From positions 1-40,418 of the forward strand of contig CALKRF010000135.1 of NCBI GenBank assembly GCA_937990665.1: a stretch of DNA of 40,418 nucleotides, written 5' to 3'. The notes under the pieces were generated by a model, which was not told the DNA's origin, did not search any database, and saw nothing but the letters and a program-made list of their open reading frames with translations. Origin of the DNA: an uncultured Atopobium sp. GTDB taxonomy: Bacteria > Actinomycetota > Coriobacteriia > Coriobacteriales > Atopobiaceae. Below are positions 16,140 through 24,904 of this stretch, piece by piece. Numbering within the stretch: the first letter of the stretch is position 1; each line of letters begins with the position of its first letter. The translations under genes and the position numbers were made by a program.

Positions 16140-17819
16140 ATGGCAGAGTTTGTCTATCAGATGTACAAGGCTCGCAAAGCAGTCGGTGAGAAGGTCATTC
16201 TTGATGACGTCACCGTCGGCGTGTACCCAGGCGCAAAAATCGGCGTCGTAGGTCCAAACGGCATGGGAAAGTCTACGCTGCTCAAGGTTATCGCCGGCAT
16301 GGAGGACGTTTCTAACGGCGAGGCAAAGCTCACCCCAGGTTACACCGTTGGCCTGCTTCAGCAGGAGCCCCCGCTGGATGAAACCAAAACGGTCAAGGAG
16401 AACATCGAGCTCGCCTTCGGTGACCTGCTTGCCAAGATTGCGCGCTTCAACGAGATCGGCGTTGAGATGGGCAATCCAGACGCCGATTTTGACGCGCTGA
16501 TGGCAGAGATGGGCCAGCTCCAGACCGAGATCGACGCAGCTAACGGCTGGGACTTGGACAGCCAGCTCTCTCAGGCAATGGACGCGCTCCAGTGCCCAGA
16601 CCCAGACTCTCCCGTCACTCATCTCTCTGGTGGCGAGAAACGCCGTGTAGCCCTATGTCGTCTGCTTCTCGAGGCACCTGACCTGCTGCTTCTTGACGAG
16701 CCCACCAACCACCTTGACGCGGAGTCGGTGCTCTGGCTCGAGAAGTTCCTGCACGATTACCCCGGCGCCGTCATGGCCGTCACGCACGACCGCTACTTCC
16801 TCGACGACGTTGCCGAGTGGATCTGCGAGGTTGACCGCGGACAGCTTTATCCTTACGAGGGTAACTACTCAACCTACCTGGAGAACAAGGCCGCGCGCCT
16901 TGAGGCTCAGAACCAGCAGGATGCCAAGCGTGCAAAGAAAATGCGCGCTGAGCTGGAGTGGGTTCGTTCGTCTCCTAAGGCTCGCCAGGCAAAGAACCGC
17001 GCGCGTCTTGACCGCTACGAGCAGATGGAAGCAGAGGCTCGCGCGTCCAAGAAGCTTGACTTTACCGAGATCCAGATTCCTGTTGGTCCGCGTCTGGGCC
17101 AGAAGGTCCTGGAGGCCGATCACATCCACAAGGCCTTTGGCGACCGCGTTCTTATCGACGACCTCTCGTTTAGCTTGCCAAGAAACGGCATTGTTGGCGT
17201 GATTGGTCCCAACGGTGTTGGTAAGTCTACGCTGTTCAAGGCCATTGTTGGCCAGGAGGAGCTCACTTCCGGCACGCTTGAGATTGGCGAGACGGTTCAA
17301 ATTTCTTACGTTGACCAGCTCAGGCAGGGAATCGATCCAGATAAGACTATCTGGGAGGTTGTCTCCGACGGAAACGACTTTATCAAGGTGGGAGATACGG
17401 AAATTCCAAGCCGCGCCTATGTGGCCAGCTTCGGCTTTAAAGGACCTGACCAGCAGAAACGCGCTGGCGTCCTTTCTGGTGGCGAGAGGAACCGTCTAAA
17501 CCTTGCCCTTACGCTTAAGCAGGGTGGAAACTTACTGCTTCTGGACGAGCCTACCAACGACCTCGATATTGAGACGCTGGAAAGCCTTGAGGATGCACTT
17601 GAGCGCTTCCCAGGATGCTCGGTGGTAACCAGCCACGACCGTTGGTTCTTGGACCGCATTGCTACGCACATCCTTGCGTGGGAGGGCGACGACGAGAACC
17701 CAGGTAAGTGGTTCTGGTTTGAGGGTAACTTTGAGGCTTACCAGGCTAATCGTATCGAAAGACTTGGTCAGGAGGCTGCTCGTCCTCATCGCATTCACCG
17801 CAAGCTCACCCGCGACTAA
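16140..17819 (+). CDS. ettA: EttA, energy-dependent translational throttle (ABC-F ATPase)
   Basis: EttA binds the ribosomal E site and couples early elongation to the ATP/ADP level. The 559-residue product matches the E. coli protein in length. It has two ABC domains: Walker A GPNGMGKST and GPNGVGKST, signatures LSGGEKRR and LSGGERNR, and Walker B LLLLDEPTNHLD and LLLLDEPTNDLD. The P-site tRNA interaction linker lies between them (ELEWVRSSPKARQAKNRAR), and the arm insertion is present in the first domain. AAGGAGGAG lies six bases before the ATG. The first signature coincides with a GGCGAGAA motif. Confidence 0.96.
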   Translation: MAEFVYQMYKARKAVGEKVILDDVTVGVYPGAKIGVVGPNGMGKSTLLKVIAGMEDVSNGEAKLTPGYTVGLLQQEPPLDETKTVKENIELAFGDLLAKIARFNEIGVEMGNPDADFDALMAEMGQLQTEIDAANGWDLDSQLSQAMDALQCPDPDSPVTHLSGGEKRRVALCRLLLEAPDLLLLDEPTNHLDAESVLWLEKFLHDYPGAVMAVTHDRYFLDDVAEWICEVDRGQLYPYEGNYSTYLENKAARLEAQNQQDAKRAKKMRAELEWVRSSPKARQAKNRARLDRYEQMEAEARASKKLDFTEIQIPVGPRLGQKVLEADHIHKAFGDRVLIDDLSFSLPRNGIVGVIGPNGVGKSTLFKAIVGQEELTSGTLEIGETVQISYVDQLRQGIDPDKTIWEVVSDGNDFIKVGDTEIPSRAYVASFGFKGPDQQKRAGVLSGGERNRLNLALTLKQGGNLLLLDEPTNDLDIETLESLEDALERFPGCSVVTSHDRWFLDRIATHILAWEGDDENPGKWFWFEGNFEAYQANRIERLGQEAARPHRIHRKLTRD

Positions 17820-17856
17820 CGTATAGGTGGCGCAAGCGCAGCGCATTCAAATAGAA

Positions 17857-17881
17857 GATAAAAATAGTAACTATTTTTATC
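17857..17881 (+). promoter_or_regulatory. Perfect 25-bp palindrome upstream of ferritin
   Basis: GATAAAAATAGT (17857-17868) and ACTATTTTTATC (17870-17881) are exact complements around one A. The sequence begins 37 bp after the ettA stop and ends 110 bp before the ferritin start. The outer GATAA...TTATC resembles iron-regulator boxes in outline, but the spacing is not that of a classic Fur box. It could also act as an AT-rich transcript end for ettA. Confidence 0.6.
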
Positions 17882-17930
17882 ATTAAGATTTTGTGCAATC
17901 TGTTTAAGAGACTAACAACTGGGTATCAAA

Positions 17931-17961
17931 AATGAGAAGCCAAAGAGCTTCTCATTTTTTT
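17931..17961 (+). terminator. Terminator-like hairpin just before ferritin
   Basis: AATGAGAAGC (17931-17940) pairs with GCTTCTCATT (17947-17956) around CAAAGA and is followed by TTTTT. Only 30 bp separate it from the ferritin start codon, too little for a separate complete promoter, so it may be the ettA terminator, or an attenuator in the ferritin leader if transcription starts upstream. Confidence 0.85.
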
Positions 17962-17991
17962 GATAAAAAAGTTATGAGGAAAGAGAAGAAC

Positions 17992-18507
17992 ATGGCACTT
18001 GACACAAACGTTGGTAACATCCTTAATCTGCAGATCAACAAAGAGTTCTATTCCGCTTATCTGTATCTAACCTTTGCAGATTTCTATGAGGAGCAGGGCC
18101 TGAAGGGCTTTGCAAACTGGTATGTCATCCAGTCTCAGGAAGAGCTCGCTCACGCACGTATTCTTCGTCGTTATCTGCTTGATAACGATTGGACTCCAAC
18201 CATGGAGGCAATCGCAAAGCCAGACCTAACCTTTACCAAGGTAGTTGAGCCAATCAAGGCAGCATACGAGCATGAGCAGTTCATTACCGCAAGTATTAAC
18301 GAGTGCTACGCCGTCGCTCAGAAGGCAAATGATTTCCGTACTATGCAACTGCTTGACTGGTACGTTAAAGAGCAGGGCGAGGAAGAGGCAAATGCTTCCG
18401 ACCTTCTCAAGGCAGTCGAGCTCTTTGGTGGAGATCCAAAGAACCTGTATGACCTTGACCGCGAGAACGCCGCTCGCGTCTTTGTCGCTCCAACTATGCC
18501 AATGTAA
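17992..18507 (+). CDS. ftnA: Ferritin
   Basis: Non-haem ferritin that oxidises Fe(II) and stores iron as a mineral in a 24-subunit shell. The 171-residue product fits FtnA size. Ferroxidase-site residues are visible: the helix A glutamate region NKEFYSAYLYL, and SQEELAHARIL with Glu and His two turns apart, followed in helix C by INECYAVAQ and WYVKEQGEEEA. ATG 17992 is chosen because of GAGGAAAG about ten bases upstream; the longer frame from 17932 would start inside the terminator hairpin. The palindrome at 17857-17881 and the hairpin at 17931-17961 are the likely control elements. Confidence 0.94.
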   Translation: MALDTNVGNILNLQINKEFYSAYLYLTFADFYEEQGLKGFANWYVIQSQEELAHARILRRYLLDNDWTPTMEAIAKPDLTFTKVVEPIKAAYEHEQFITASINECYAVAQKANDFRTMQLLDWYVKEQGEEEANASDLLKAVELFGGDPKNLYDLDRENAARVFVAPTMPM

Positions 18508-18604
18508 GCAGCGGCTTACACGCGGCGTGCAGCGCTTGTACGCAGCTTGTGGCAGCTAGCAGCGACTTCGCGGCCTAAGCGCCGACTTGCACGCAGCTTA
18601 TACG

Positions 18605-19510
18605 CTAGAGTGGAGTTTCAATAGCCTCTGATTTGTTTGAAGAGGCGCCTGATAGCTCAGCAAAGATGGCACCGCCTATGATGCAGGCGGTGCCTATTAT
18701 TTTGAGAAGACCAAAAGGTTCGCCAAGGATAAGTGCCGAGAAAATAACTGCAGATAGTGGCTCAAGGTATCCAAAGACCGCCACACGCTGAACAGGAATC
18801 TTGGTGAGCTGTGGGAAATACAAAAATGATCCAAGACCCGTGTTAAAGAGACCGATGGTCAGAACAGCCAGCCAATTTACCGATGCAGGATCCGCGGGCA
18901 CCTCGATGCCATGGAACACAACGGTAACCAGAGCAACAACAGCGCAGCCAATGCCCAGCTGAATGCTGGTGCCTTCAATGCCAGAAACATCTTTGAGACG
19001 CCTGTTACAAATAACCATAACAGCGTAAAGAACAGCAGAAAGAGCGCCTAAAAGAAGACCAGCAGGCGAGAGGTTCAGTCCAACTCCATAGCCAATAATC
19101 AAAGCAGCGCCGATAACAACTACAAGGAAGCCAAGTATCTTTTTAGCAGTGAGTTTCTCGCCAAATAAAAGGGGAGAAAGTGCCATTACAATGACGGGGC
19201 CACAATAGTACTCAAGTGTTGCAATACCAACTCCTACCAGGTGATACGCCTCAAAAAGGAAGGTCCATTGAAGACCCAAGGCAATGCCTGACCCAATGAG
19301 CGCTTGGAAGTCCTTAGGGTAGTTCTGGATGGTAAAAGCTTCTTTTTGCACAAGCTTTACCGCGAGCAAAAAGAGCGTGCCCAAAAACATGCGGAAGAAG
19401 ACAATTTGGTAGCTAGGAAGGTTGATAAGACTTGCAACTATTCCATTAGAACCGCAGATAATAAGCGCAATTAAGTAGAGTACGGTGGGCTTGAATGTGG
19501 CGTCTCTCAT
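18605..19510 (-). CDS. EamA-family (DMT) transporter
   Basis: A 301-residue membrane protein with about ten hydrophobic helices arranged as two EamA repeats, as in RhaT/YddG-type metabolite exporters. Gly-rich helices such as IVVIGAALIIGYGVGL and the second-half signature FGYLEPLSAVIFSALILGE are typical. The substrate is not readable from sequence; amino acid or metabolite export is common in the family. The start lies three bases after the stop of the asparaginase gene with no strong ribosome binding site, so translation probably depends on upstream ribosomes. Asparaginase and exporter may work together in amino-acid catabolism (inference). Confidence 0.88.
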   Translation of the reverse strand: MRDATFKPTVLYLIALIICGSNGIVASLINLPSYQIVFFRMFLGTLFLLAVKLVQKEAFTIQNYPKDFQALIGSGIALGLQWTFLFEAYHLVGVGIATLEYYCGPVIVMALSPLLFGEKLTAKKILGFLVVVIGAALIIGYGVGLNLSPAGLLLGALSAVLYAVMVICNRRLKDVSGIEGTSIQLGIGCAVVALVTVVFHGIEVPADPASVNWLAVLTIGLFNTGLGSFLYFPQLTKIPVQRVAVFGYLEPLSAVIFSALILGEPFGLLKIIGTACIIGGAIFAELSGASSNKSEAIETPL

Positions 19511-19513
19511 CGA

Positions 19514-20536
19514 CTACTCGCAAATTTCTGTATCCACGGACTGTGGAATTCTGTCGTTACAAATTACCTGGTAGAACAGTTTTTCTTGCTCGCGCTGGTC
19601 TGTAGTTTGACCAAGCATCCACATAGTTTTTGCAACCAGAGCCTCGGTGGTCATGTCGTCTCCAGAGAGCACACCAGGCATATCCTGATAAGCCCTACCA
19701 ACTTCATAAACACCAAGGTCAAGGCCCTCTTCAGGGACTTGCGTAGTGATTACAACCGTGCGACCAGAAGCGATCCAATCGGTGATAGCTTCCTCATAAG
19801 AGCCGTCGTACGAAGGGATGCCGCCAATACCAAAGGTTTCAAGCACAATAGCGTCGTAGTCATTCTTCAGAAGGTAGAAGATAGATGGATTAAGCTCTGG
19901 GGTTAGCTTAAGCACAATAACGCGCGTATTAAGCGTGTCATAGGTAATAAGACCGCCATTTACCTGCTCTTCATTTGGTGCACTGCGAATAATCTTGTTG
20001 CCACGGATATGGGCAAGCGGTGGATAATTCATGCTCGTAAATGCATTGAAGCTCAGTGTGCGCTGTTTATGAGCGCGGGTGCCGGCAATAACTTCGTTGC
20101 CAAAAACCACCACGACTCCGGCGCTTCTGTCGTCGAGCGCGTAGAGAACGGAGTGGTAGAGGTTGAGTTTGGCGTCGGTAAACGGATTTGCCATTGGCTG
20201 TTGAGAGCCTGTGAGCACAATGGGTTTCTCGCTATTTTGGATGAGGTAGGAGAGGGCAGCGGCGGTATATGCCATGGTATCGGTGCCGTGAAGGATAATA
20301 AAGCCGTCGTAGGCATCGTACGACTCAATAATGGCATCTCTAATCTGGAGCCAGTTTTGAGGACGCATATTAGTGCTGTCGATATTCATGACTTGTTTGA
20401 AATCAAATTCGCAGAGGTCATGAACAAGAGGGACGTTGGCTAAAAGTTCTTCTCCTGAAAGTGAGGGAGCCAAGCCCGATTCAGTGGAAACAGAAGCAAT
20501 AGTTCCTCCTGTTGCCATCAGTAAAAGTTTCTTCAC
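19514..20536 (-). CDS. ansA: Type I (cytosolic) L-asparaginase
   Basis: Hydrolyses asparagine to aspartate and ammonia. Motifs: MATGGTIAS with the nucleophile Thr at the start, HGTDTMAYTAAAL with the second catalytic Thr-Asp pair, TGSQQPM, and GIGGIPS. No signal peptide is present, so it is the cytosolic AnsA type; 340 residues matches the usual 338. I chose GTG 20536 because GGGGGA precedes it and the protein then begins at the fold (MKKLLLMATGG); the frame is open to 20677, but the 47 extra residues have no family counterpart. First gene of a two-gene unit with the EamA transporter. Confidence 0.94.
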   Translation of the reverse strand: MKKLLLMATGGTIASVSTESGLAPSLSGEELLANVPLVHDLCEFDFKQVMNIDSTNMRPQNWLQIRDAIIESYDAYDGFIILHGTDTMAYTAAALSYLIQNSEKPIVLTGSQQPMANPFTDAKLNLYHSVLYALDDRSAGVVVVFGNEVIAGTRAHKQRTLSFNAFTSMNYPPLAHIRGNKIIRSAPNEEQVNGGLITYDTLNTRVIVLKLTPELNPSIFYLLKNDYDAIVLETFGIGGIPSYDGSYEEAITDWIASGRTVVITTQVPEEGLDLGVYEVGRAYQDMPGVLSGDDMTTEALVAKTMWMLGQTTDQREQEKLFYQVICNDRIPQSVDTEICE

Positions 20537-20686
20537 ACGTCCCCCATGAACTCCAATTGTGCAGACTTTACAGAAAATCAGTCTGTATAGCGCTTTATTG
20601 TAACGGGATAGATGCTTTTCAAGGCGAGAAAAGCAAAGTCGGTGTATTCTTTTTTCGGTAAACGAATCTTTTAGCAAGGATTGTTG

Positions 20687-21160
20687 ATGGCAGAGAATAA
20701 CCTCTTTGGTTTTGGTAAGAAAAAGCGTCCAGCTCAGGTTCCACCTACTATCTCTCGCAACGGAGAATCATCTACGTCTCCACGTGCAGTGCGAGGCCGT
20801 CACGCGGCTGTTGGAAGCCGTGCGCAGGCACAGCGTAGGATGACGCAAGATCGCCCAACTAATCCTGTTAACCATGCTCGTGCAGACGCCGCTCGTGCAC
20901 GTGGTCGAGCAAGAACTGCTTACGGCAATCACTATGGAACGCTCAACCCCAGAGATGAAGTTCAGGCAGCATATGCGGCTAGAAGGCGTCGTTCTTCTCG
21001 CATGAGACTGGGTCGTGTGGCGCTGGCGGTATTGCTTGCAGCCATCATCTTGTGGGTAGTGTTTACGCTGATAAGTTCATGTAGCCCTGGAGGCGCTTTT
21101 GCGCATGCTCAGGCGCTTGATCCTACCGTTACCCTGGCTGGTTCCGTGAAGGTCGGATAG
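20687..21160 (+). CDS. Unrecognised basic protein with one C-terminal membrane helix
   Basis: A 157-residue protein that I do not recognise. The first 105 residues are very Arg- and Ala-rich without hydrophobic stretches (for example RADAARARGRARTAYG), then RRRRSSRMRLGR precedes a single membrane helix, ALAVLLAAIILWVVFTLI (about 113-130), leaving about 27 residues outside. The basic tail inside and short tail outside suggest a bitopic membrane protein that could contact nucleic acid or acidic partners in the cytosol (inference only). ATG 20687 follows AAGGA by seven bases. Divergent from ansA, with a 150-bp spacer that holds a motif copy at 20623. Confidence 0.7.
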   Translation: MAENNLFGFGKKKRPAQVPPTISRNGESSTSPRAVRGRHAAVGSRAQAQRRMTQDRPTNPVNHARADAARARGRARTAYGNHYGTLNPRDEVQAAYAARRRRSSRMRLGRVALAVLLAAIILWVVFTLISSCSPGGAFAHAQALDPTVTLAGSVKVG

Positions 21161-21242
21161 CCTTACGGGCTGCGGACGCACCCCGCGGACGTGCCTACGG
21201 CTTCTCCTGCGGGCGCTGCTAGCGGCTGCGGACGTGGCAGCT

Positions 21243-22205
21243 CTACTTTGAGCTCTTGCTTGTAGAGACGCGTGAGAAGTCTAAATTCAAATCAACTGAA
21301 CCGGTAATACCGTCAACTTGTCCTGTTGAGGTGTATTGCCATATCAAAAAGTTAAAGTTTACGTCTGGTTGATCAACGTATTGTGCCAGCCAAATAGGCT
21401 CGTCAAGCGAGACTAAGTCAAAGCGATTTAGATCAACTTTGTTGCCATACACAATAACGCGGTATCCCGCTTCTTGAATAGTGGTGCAAAACGCGCGCGC
21501 AATTGCGTTAGTTTCTGCGGGGGAAAGGTTGTCGGCGCGACCGCTGTAATCGGGAGAAGGCTCCAGATCAAACGCAACAGGAAGAGCAAGCTTTGTAACT
21601 CCTGCTTCCCGTAACTGCTGCAGAACAAAAGCGGCCTCCTCGCGAGCTTCTTCCACGTTAATAGCCTGCGAGAAGAAGTACACACCTACATCAAGACCAG
21701 CGCTTTGCGCACCCTTTAGGTTGGTCTCAAACAGTTCATCCGCGCGAATACCACCCTCGGTGGAGCCGCGGTAGCCAATGCGAAGCATGGCAAACTGAAT
21801 GTTATCGGCAGCAACGGCCTCCCAGTCAATAAACCCTTGGTGAGAAGAGACGTCAACGCCCGTGCGTGTGAGCTCTTCTCCGTCCACCACATAATGCGCG
21901 CGTCCCGCTGTGTCGTAGCTAAGGTTTTCCCACTCATAGGGGACTTCGTTTTTGATGATTAGTTTGTTGTCAAAAGAGAGGGAGAAAAGTCCCTGGCACG
22001 ATTGCAACAATGCCAGCACAAATACAATGGCCAGCGTAATGAGTCCCCATGTAACAACAGGATTGTTCTGGGAATTTTGCTTAAGTGTATGCATCGCCCG
22101 CTGCTTACGTTTTGAAGCGCTTGCAGAAGCAGGTGTATGTTTAGTTTTAGAACGAGTCGTAGAGTTTCTCGTTTTCTTGCTTTTATGTGAGCTCTTAAAA
22201 ATCAC
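21243..22205 (-). CDS. Membrane-anchored GH25 lysozyme (muramidase)
   Basis: Predicted cell-wall hydrolase that cuts between MurNAc and GlcNAc. A basic N-terminus (about 1-45) precedes one membrane helix (VTWGLITLAIVFVLALLQS, about 49-67), and the GH25 domain occupies about 110-315. Family features: GVDVSSHQGFIDWEAV at the barrel entrance, FAMLRIGYRG, VGVYFFSQAI, VAFDLEPSPDY (the D.E catalytic region), IWLAQYV, WQYTSTGQVDGI and DLNLDF. The start is GTG with its GTGA overlapping the stop of the UPF0371 gene, so translation is coupled. It probably functions in wall remodelling, held at the outer membrane face by the N-terminal helix. Confidence 0.92.
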   Translation of the reverse strand: MIFKSSHKSKKTRNSTTRSKTKHTPASASASKRKQRAMHTLKQNSQNNPVVTWGLITLAIVFVLALLQSCQGLFSLSFDNKLIIKNEVPYEWENLSYDTAGRAHYVVDGEELTRTGVDVSSHQGFIDWEAVAADNIQFAMLRIGYRGSTEGGIRADELFETNLKGAQSAGLDVGVYFFSQAINVEEAREEAAFVLQQLREAGVTKLALPVAFDLEPSPDYSGRADNLSPAETNAIARAFCTTIQEAGYRVIVYGNKVDLNRFDLVSLDEPIWLAQYVDQPDVNFNFLIWQYTSTGQVDGITGSVDLNLDFSRVSTSKSSK

Positions 22206-23683
22206 TGGTGAAAGAATTGTCCTTGTTCAAAAATTGGCTCGCAACACACGTTAATGCCCAGCTTGTGATAGATGGACTCGTCATCGCTTGGAATAATTGA
22301 CGAGAAATACGCGTCGCATCCACGGAGTAGTTGCGTGGCATCAACGGCTTTTCCGGCCAATGGGTTGGTAATTGAGCTGATAGAGAGCGCAATGAGCATC
22401 TCATCAGCGCAGAGGCTGGTGCGAGCCAGCTTAAAGTTGTTCTCTTTTAGTGCGCAAATAGGCCTTAGGACCTCATCTGAGACAATAAACGTCTTCTTCT
22501 CAATACCAACTACGTATTTGAGGGCGTTGAGCAAAAGCGACGCTGGCGCACCTAAAAGCTCCGAAGTCTTGCCGGTAATAATGGAGCCGTCAGGCATAAC
22601 CATGGCGCCCGCAAGCTTTCCTGTCTCTTCTGCTTTATGCAAACAAGCTGCATGAGCTGGCGAGAAGTTCTGGTCAACGTTAACGTCTTTCATCAAGAGA
22701 TTAATCTTTGTGAGTTCACGCTCACCCATGCCCGTACGCTCGAGTTTCTCGGCAGCCCTAAACCACCTGCGTACAATCTCTGCCTTTGAAGCTTCCTGGC
22801 AAACCTCATCATCAATAATGCAGTTGCCAACCATATTGACACCCATATCGGTTGGAGACTGATACGGGCTGGTACCTGCGATTTTCTCCATCATGGCTTT
22901 AAGCACAGGAAAAGCCTCAACGTCGCGGTTGTAGTTAACGGTAACCTTGCCGTGAGCCTCAAGGTGATATGGATCGATGATGTTATTGTCGCCCAAGTCT
23001 GCTGTGGCTGCCTCGTAGGCAACGTTTACGGGGTGCTTGAGCGGAAGGTTCCAAACAGGGAATGTCTCAAACTTTGCATAACCTGCGCGGACTCCGCGGG
23101 CGTTCTCGTTGTAGAGCTGCGAGAGGCAGACAGCAAGCTTGCCTGAGCCAGGACCAGGTGCTGTTACAACTACCAGAGGATGCGTAGTCTTTACGTACTC
23201 GTTTTTACCGTAGCCCTCCGCCGAGACGATCAGGTCAATATTGGAGGGGTAGCCCTCAATGGGGTAGTGGCGGTACACGGCAATGCCCATGTTTTCTAGG
23301 CGCGCACGATAGGCCTTTGCCTTTGGCTGACCAGAGTACTGCGTAATGACAACGCCACCAATGGCAAGGCCGCGAGCACGGAAGATGTCCATAAGCCTCA
23401 GCACGTCATCGGCATAGGTAACGCCAATATCGCTTCTGCGCTTGCCGTTTTCAATGTCGTTTGCGTTGATGGCAAAGACAACTTCTGCCTCGTGAGCAAG
23501 CTGCTGAAGCATCTGAGCTTTTGCATCTGGAGCAAATCCAGGGAGGATGCGAGAAGCGTGGTTGTCGTCGAGCAGTTTACCGCCAAACTCAAGGTAGAGC
23601 TTGCCGCCAAATTCACTGATACGCTGGTGGATTCGATCCGCCTGCATAGTGATGTACTTCTCGTTATCAAAGCCGATACGCAT
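22202..23683 (-). CDS. UPF0371/DUF1846 family protein
   Basis: A 493-residue member of a conserved but poorly understood cytosolic family (usual length about 495-505). The beginning (IGFDNEKYITMQADRI), GGKLLDDNHASRILPGF, TAPGPGSGKLAVCLSQLY (a P-loop-like Gly/Ser segment near residue 180) and MGVNMVGNCIIDDEV are typical of the family. Function is unknown; a nucleotide-binding role is only inferred. I chose ATG 23683 (GGAGGA six bases upstream) over an in-frame start five codons earlier. Its stop overlaps the lysozyme start by four bases, an unexpected pairing of a cytosolic protein with a wall hydrolase. Confidence 0.9.
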   Translation of the reverse strand: MRIGFDNEKYITMQADRIHQRISEFGGKLYLEFGGKLLDDNHASRILPGFAPDAKAQMLQQLAHEAEVVFAINANDIENGKRRSDIGVTYADDVLRLMDIFRARGLAIGGVVITQYSGQPKAKAYRARLENMGIAVYRHYPIEGYPSNIDLIVSAEGYGKNEYVKTTHPLVVVTAPGPGSGKLAVCLSQLYNENARGVRAGYAKFETFPVWNLPLKHPVNVAYEAATADLGDNNIIDPYHLEAHGKVTVNYNRDVEAFPVLKAMMEKIAGTSPYQSPTDMGVNMVGNCIIDDEVCQEASKAEIVRRWFRAAEKLERTGMGERELTKINLLMKDVNVDQNFSPAHAACLHKAEETGKLAGAMVMPDGSIITGKTSELLGAPASLLLNALKYVVGIEKKTFIVSDEVLRPICALKENNFKLARTSLCADEMLIALSISSITNPLAGKAVDATQLLRGCDAYFSSIIPSDDESIYHKLGINVCCEPIFEQGQFFHQ

Positions 23684-23787
23684 GCGTCCTCCTGCCAAGA
23701 TTTACTGTAGAAATTGTATCATCAAGCAAAGACTTCCTATACGCTATAAGCTATACAGAAAACAAATAAACAACCAAGGAGTTGTGT

Positions 23788-24237
23788 ATGGATAGCAAGT
23801 TTTCACAAACACCTTCTCGTGGCGAGAAGTTCAAAGAGCTGGCACTGAGTGCCTTGCGTGCATTTGGTTATGGTTGTCTTACAGCAGCTGGAATGAGTGC
23901 TGTTATCTTTGCATTTGCGTACTTTACCAGTGGTATGGATATGTTTACGGGCATCGACTGGGTGCGCCGTGTTATGTACGTCATTTCTTCTTTGGGAATT
24001 ATTGCTTGTGGCGTTGGTCTGCTCTTTAGCGGAAAAGAGTACGAGGACCGTCAGATGGGCTTTACGCGCGATATTGATGACCCCATCAGCCTTAAAGAAG
24101 GAAAGCTTGATCCTCGTATTTCAAAAATCGAGACCAATCACCTTTCTTGGCAGGCAGCAATCCTTTATGCCTCAATTGGTATGTTTGTAGTTACCACTAT
24201 CTTTGACGAGGTTATGAGCCATACCTTCTTGATGTAG
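23788..24237 (+). CDS. Unrecognised small membrane protein
   Basis: A 149-residue protein with helices at about 22-47 (the segment GYGCLTAAGMSAVIFAFAYF), 61-80 (VMYVISSLGIIACGVGLLF) and 118-140 (AAILYASIGMFVVTTIF), joined by charged loops. I do not recognise the family. ATG 23788 has AAGGAG six bases upstream. It is divergent from the UPF0371-lysozyme unit, with about 100 bp between starts, and ends ten bases before the convergent peptidyl-tRNA hydrolase gene. Codons 12-14 carry a GGCGAGAA motif next to an inverted partial copy (CTTCTCG at 23813-23819). Confidence 0.75.
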   Translation: MDSKFSQTPSRGEKFKELALSALRAFGYGCLTAAGMSAVIFAFAYFTSGMDMFTGIDWVRRVMYVISSLGIIACGVGLLFSGKEYEDRQMGFTRDIDDPISLKEGKLDPRISKIETNHLSWQAAILYASIGMFVVTTIFDEVMSHTFLM

Positions 24238-24246
24238 GTATTCTCG

Positions 24247-24687
24247 CTAGTACAGAGGCAGCTCGCCCGTTAACGGATCAATATCTTCTGCAGCCAGTGG
24301 CTCAAACGCCAGACAGGTAAATGTTGGTTCTCCATGGAACTCGGTAAAGCCCGCGTCCCTAATAAGGGCCACGACAAAACCACGAGCTTTTCCCTCGACA
24401 GCAAGCTCAAGCAACGCTTCTTCAGAATCAACGTAGACACATACTTTTGCAACGCCAGCATCAAACCAGTTAGTGATTGCAGAGGTATCTTCGTCAGCAT
24501 GGTCTAAATAGACCCAATTCTGATCATCAGTGACACGAACCTGATCAAGTCGACGCTCTTTTGCAAGTGCCATTAGTGTGGCTTCAACACATGCATGGCT
24601 AGCCTGAGCAGCGATCTTTCCTTTACGCATCTTGAGATCGCGACGAATGACAATCATTTGTTTTGATTTATACGAAGAACTTGGCAT
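24247..24687 (-). CDS. pth2: Archaeal/eukaryotic-type peptidyl-tRNA hydrolase (Pth2)
   Basis: Releases peptides from peptidyl-tRNAs that drop off ribosomes. The 146-residue product shows the Pth2 pattern: IVIRRDLKMRKGKIAAQASHACVEA (the K-G-K-x-A-A-Q-x-x-H motif) near the start, then VYVDSEEALLELAVEGKARG, LIRDAGFTEF and the closing FEPLAAEDIDPLTGELPLY. This fold is unrelated to bacterial Pth1. ATG 24687 with GAAAGG seven bases upstream is chosen; the frame is open a further 34 codons without family similarity. Confidence 0.9.
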   Translation of the reverse strand: MPSSSYKSKQMIVIRRDLKMRKGKIAAQASHACVEATLMALAKERRLDQVRVTDDQNWVYLDHADEDTSAITNWFDAGVAKVCVYVDSEEALLELAVEGKARGFVVALIRDAGFTEFHGEPTFTCLAFEPLAAEDIDPLTGELPLY

Positions 24688-24904
24688 GAAAAACCTTTCT
24701 AGAAACTGAGTGCTAAGTGTACCATTCGCGGCTTTCCGATTTTTGTCGCAAGAAAATCCCGAAGGATCAAAAAGGCTCTCTAAAACCAAGAGCGGCGAGA
24801 AGAACGTTGAATGTTCAGCTTGTTACATCAATAAGTTAAATAACGGCATCTGTGTGGAAAGTTGATTCTTGTCCATGCTGCTAAGGTTGACTGAGGAGGT
24901 GTCT

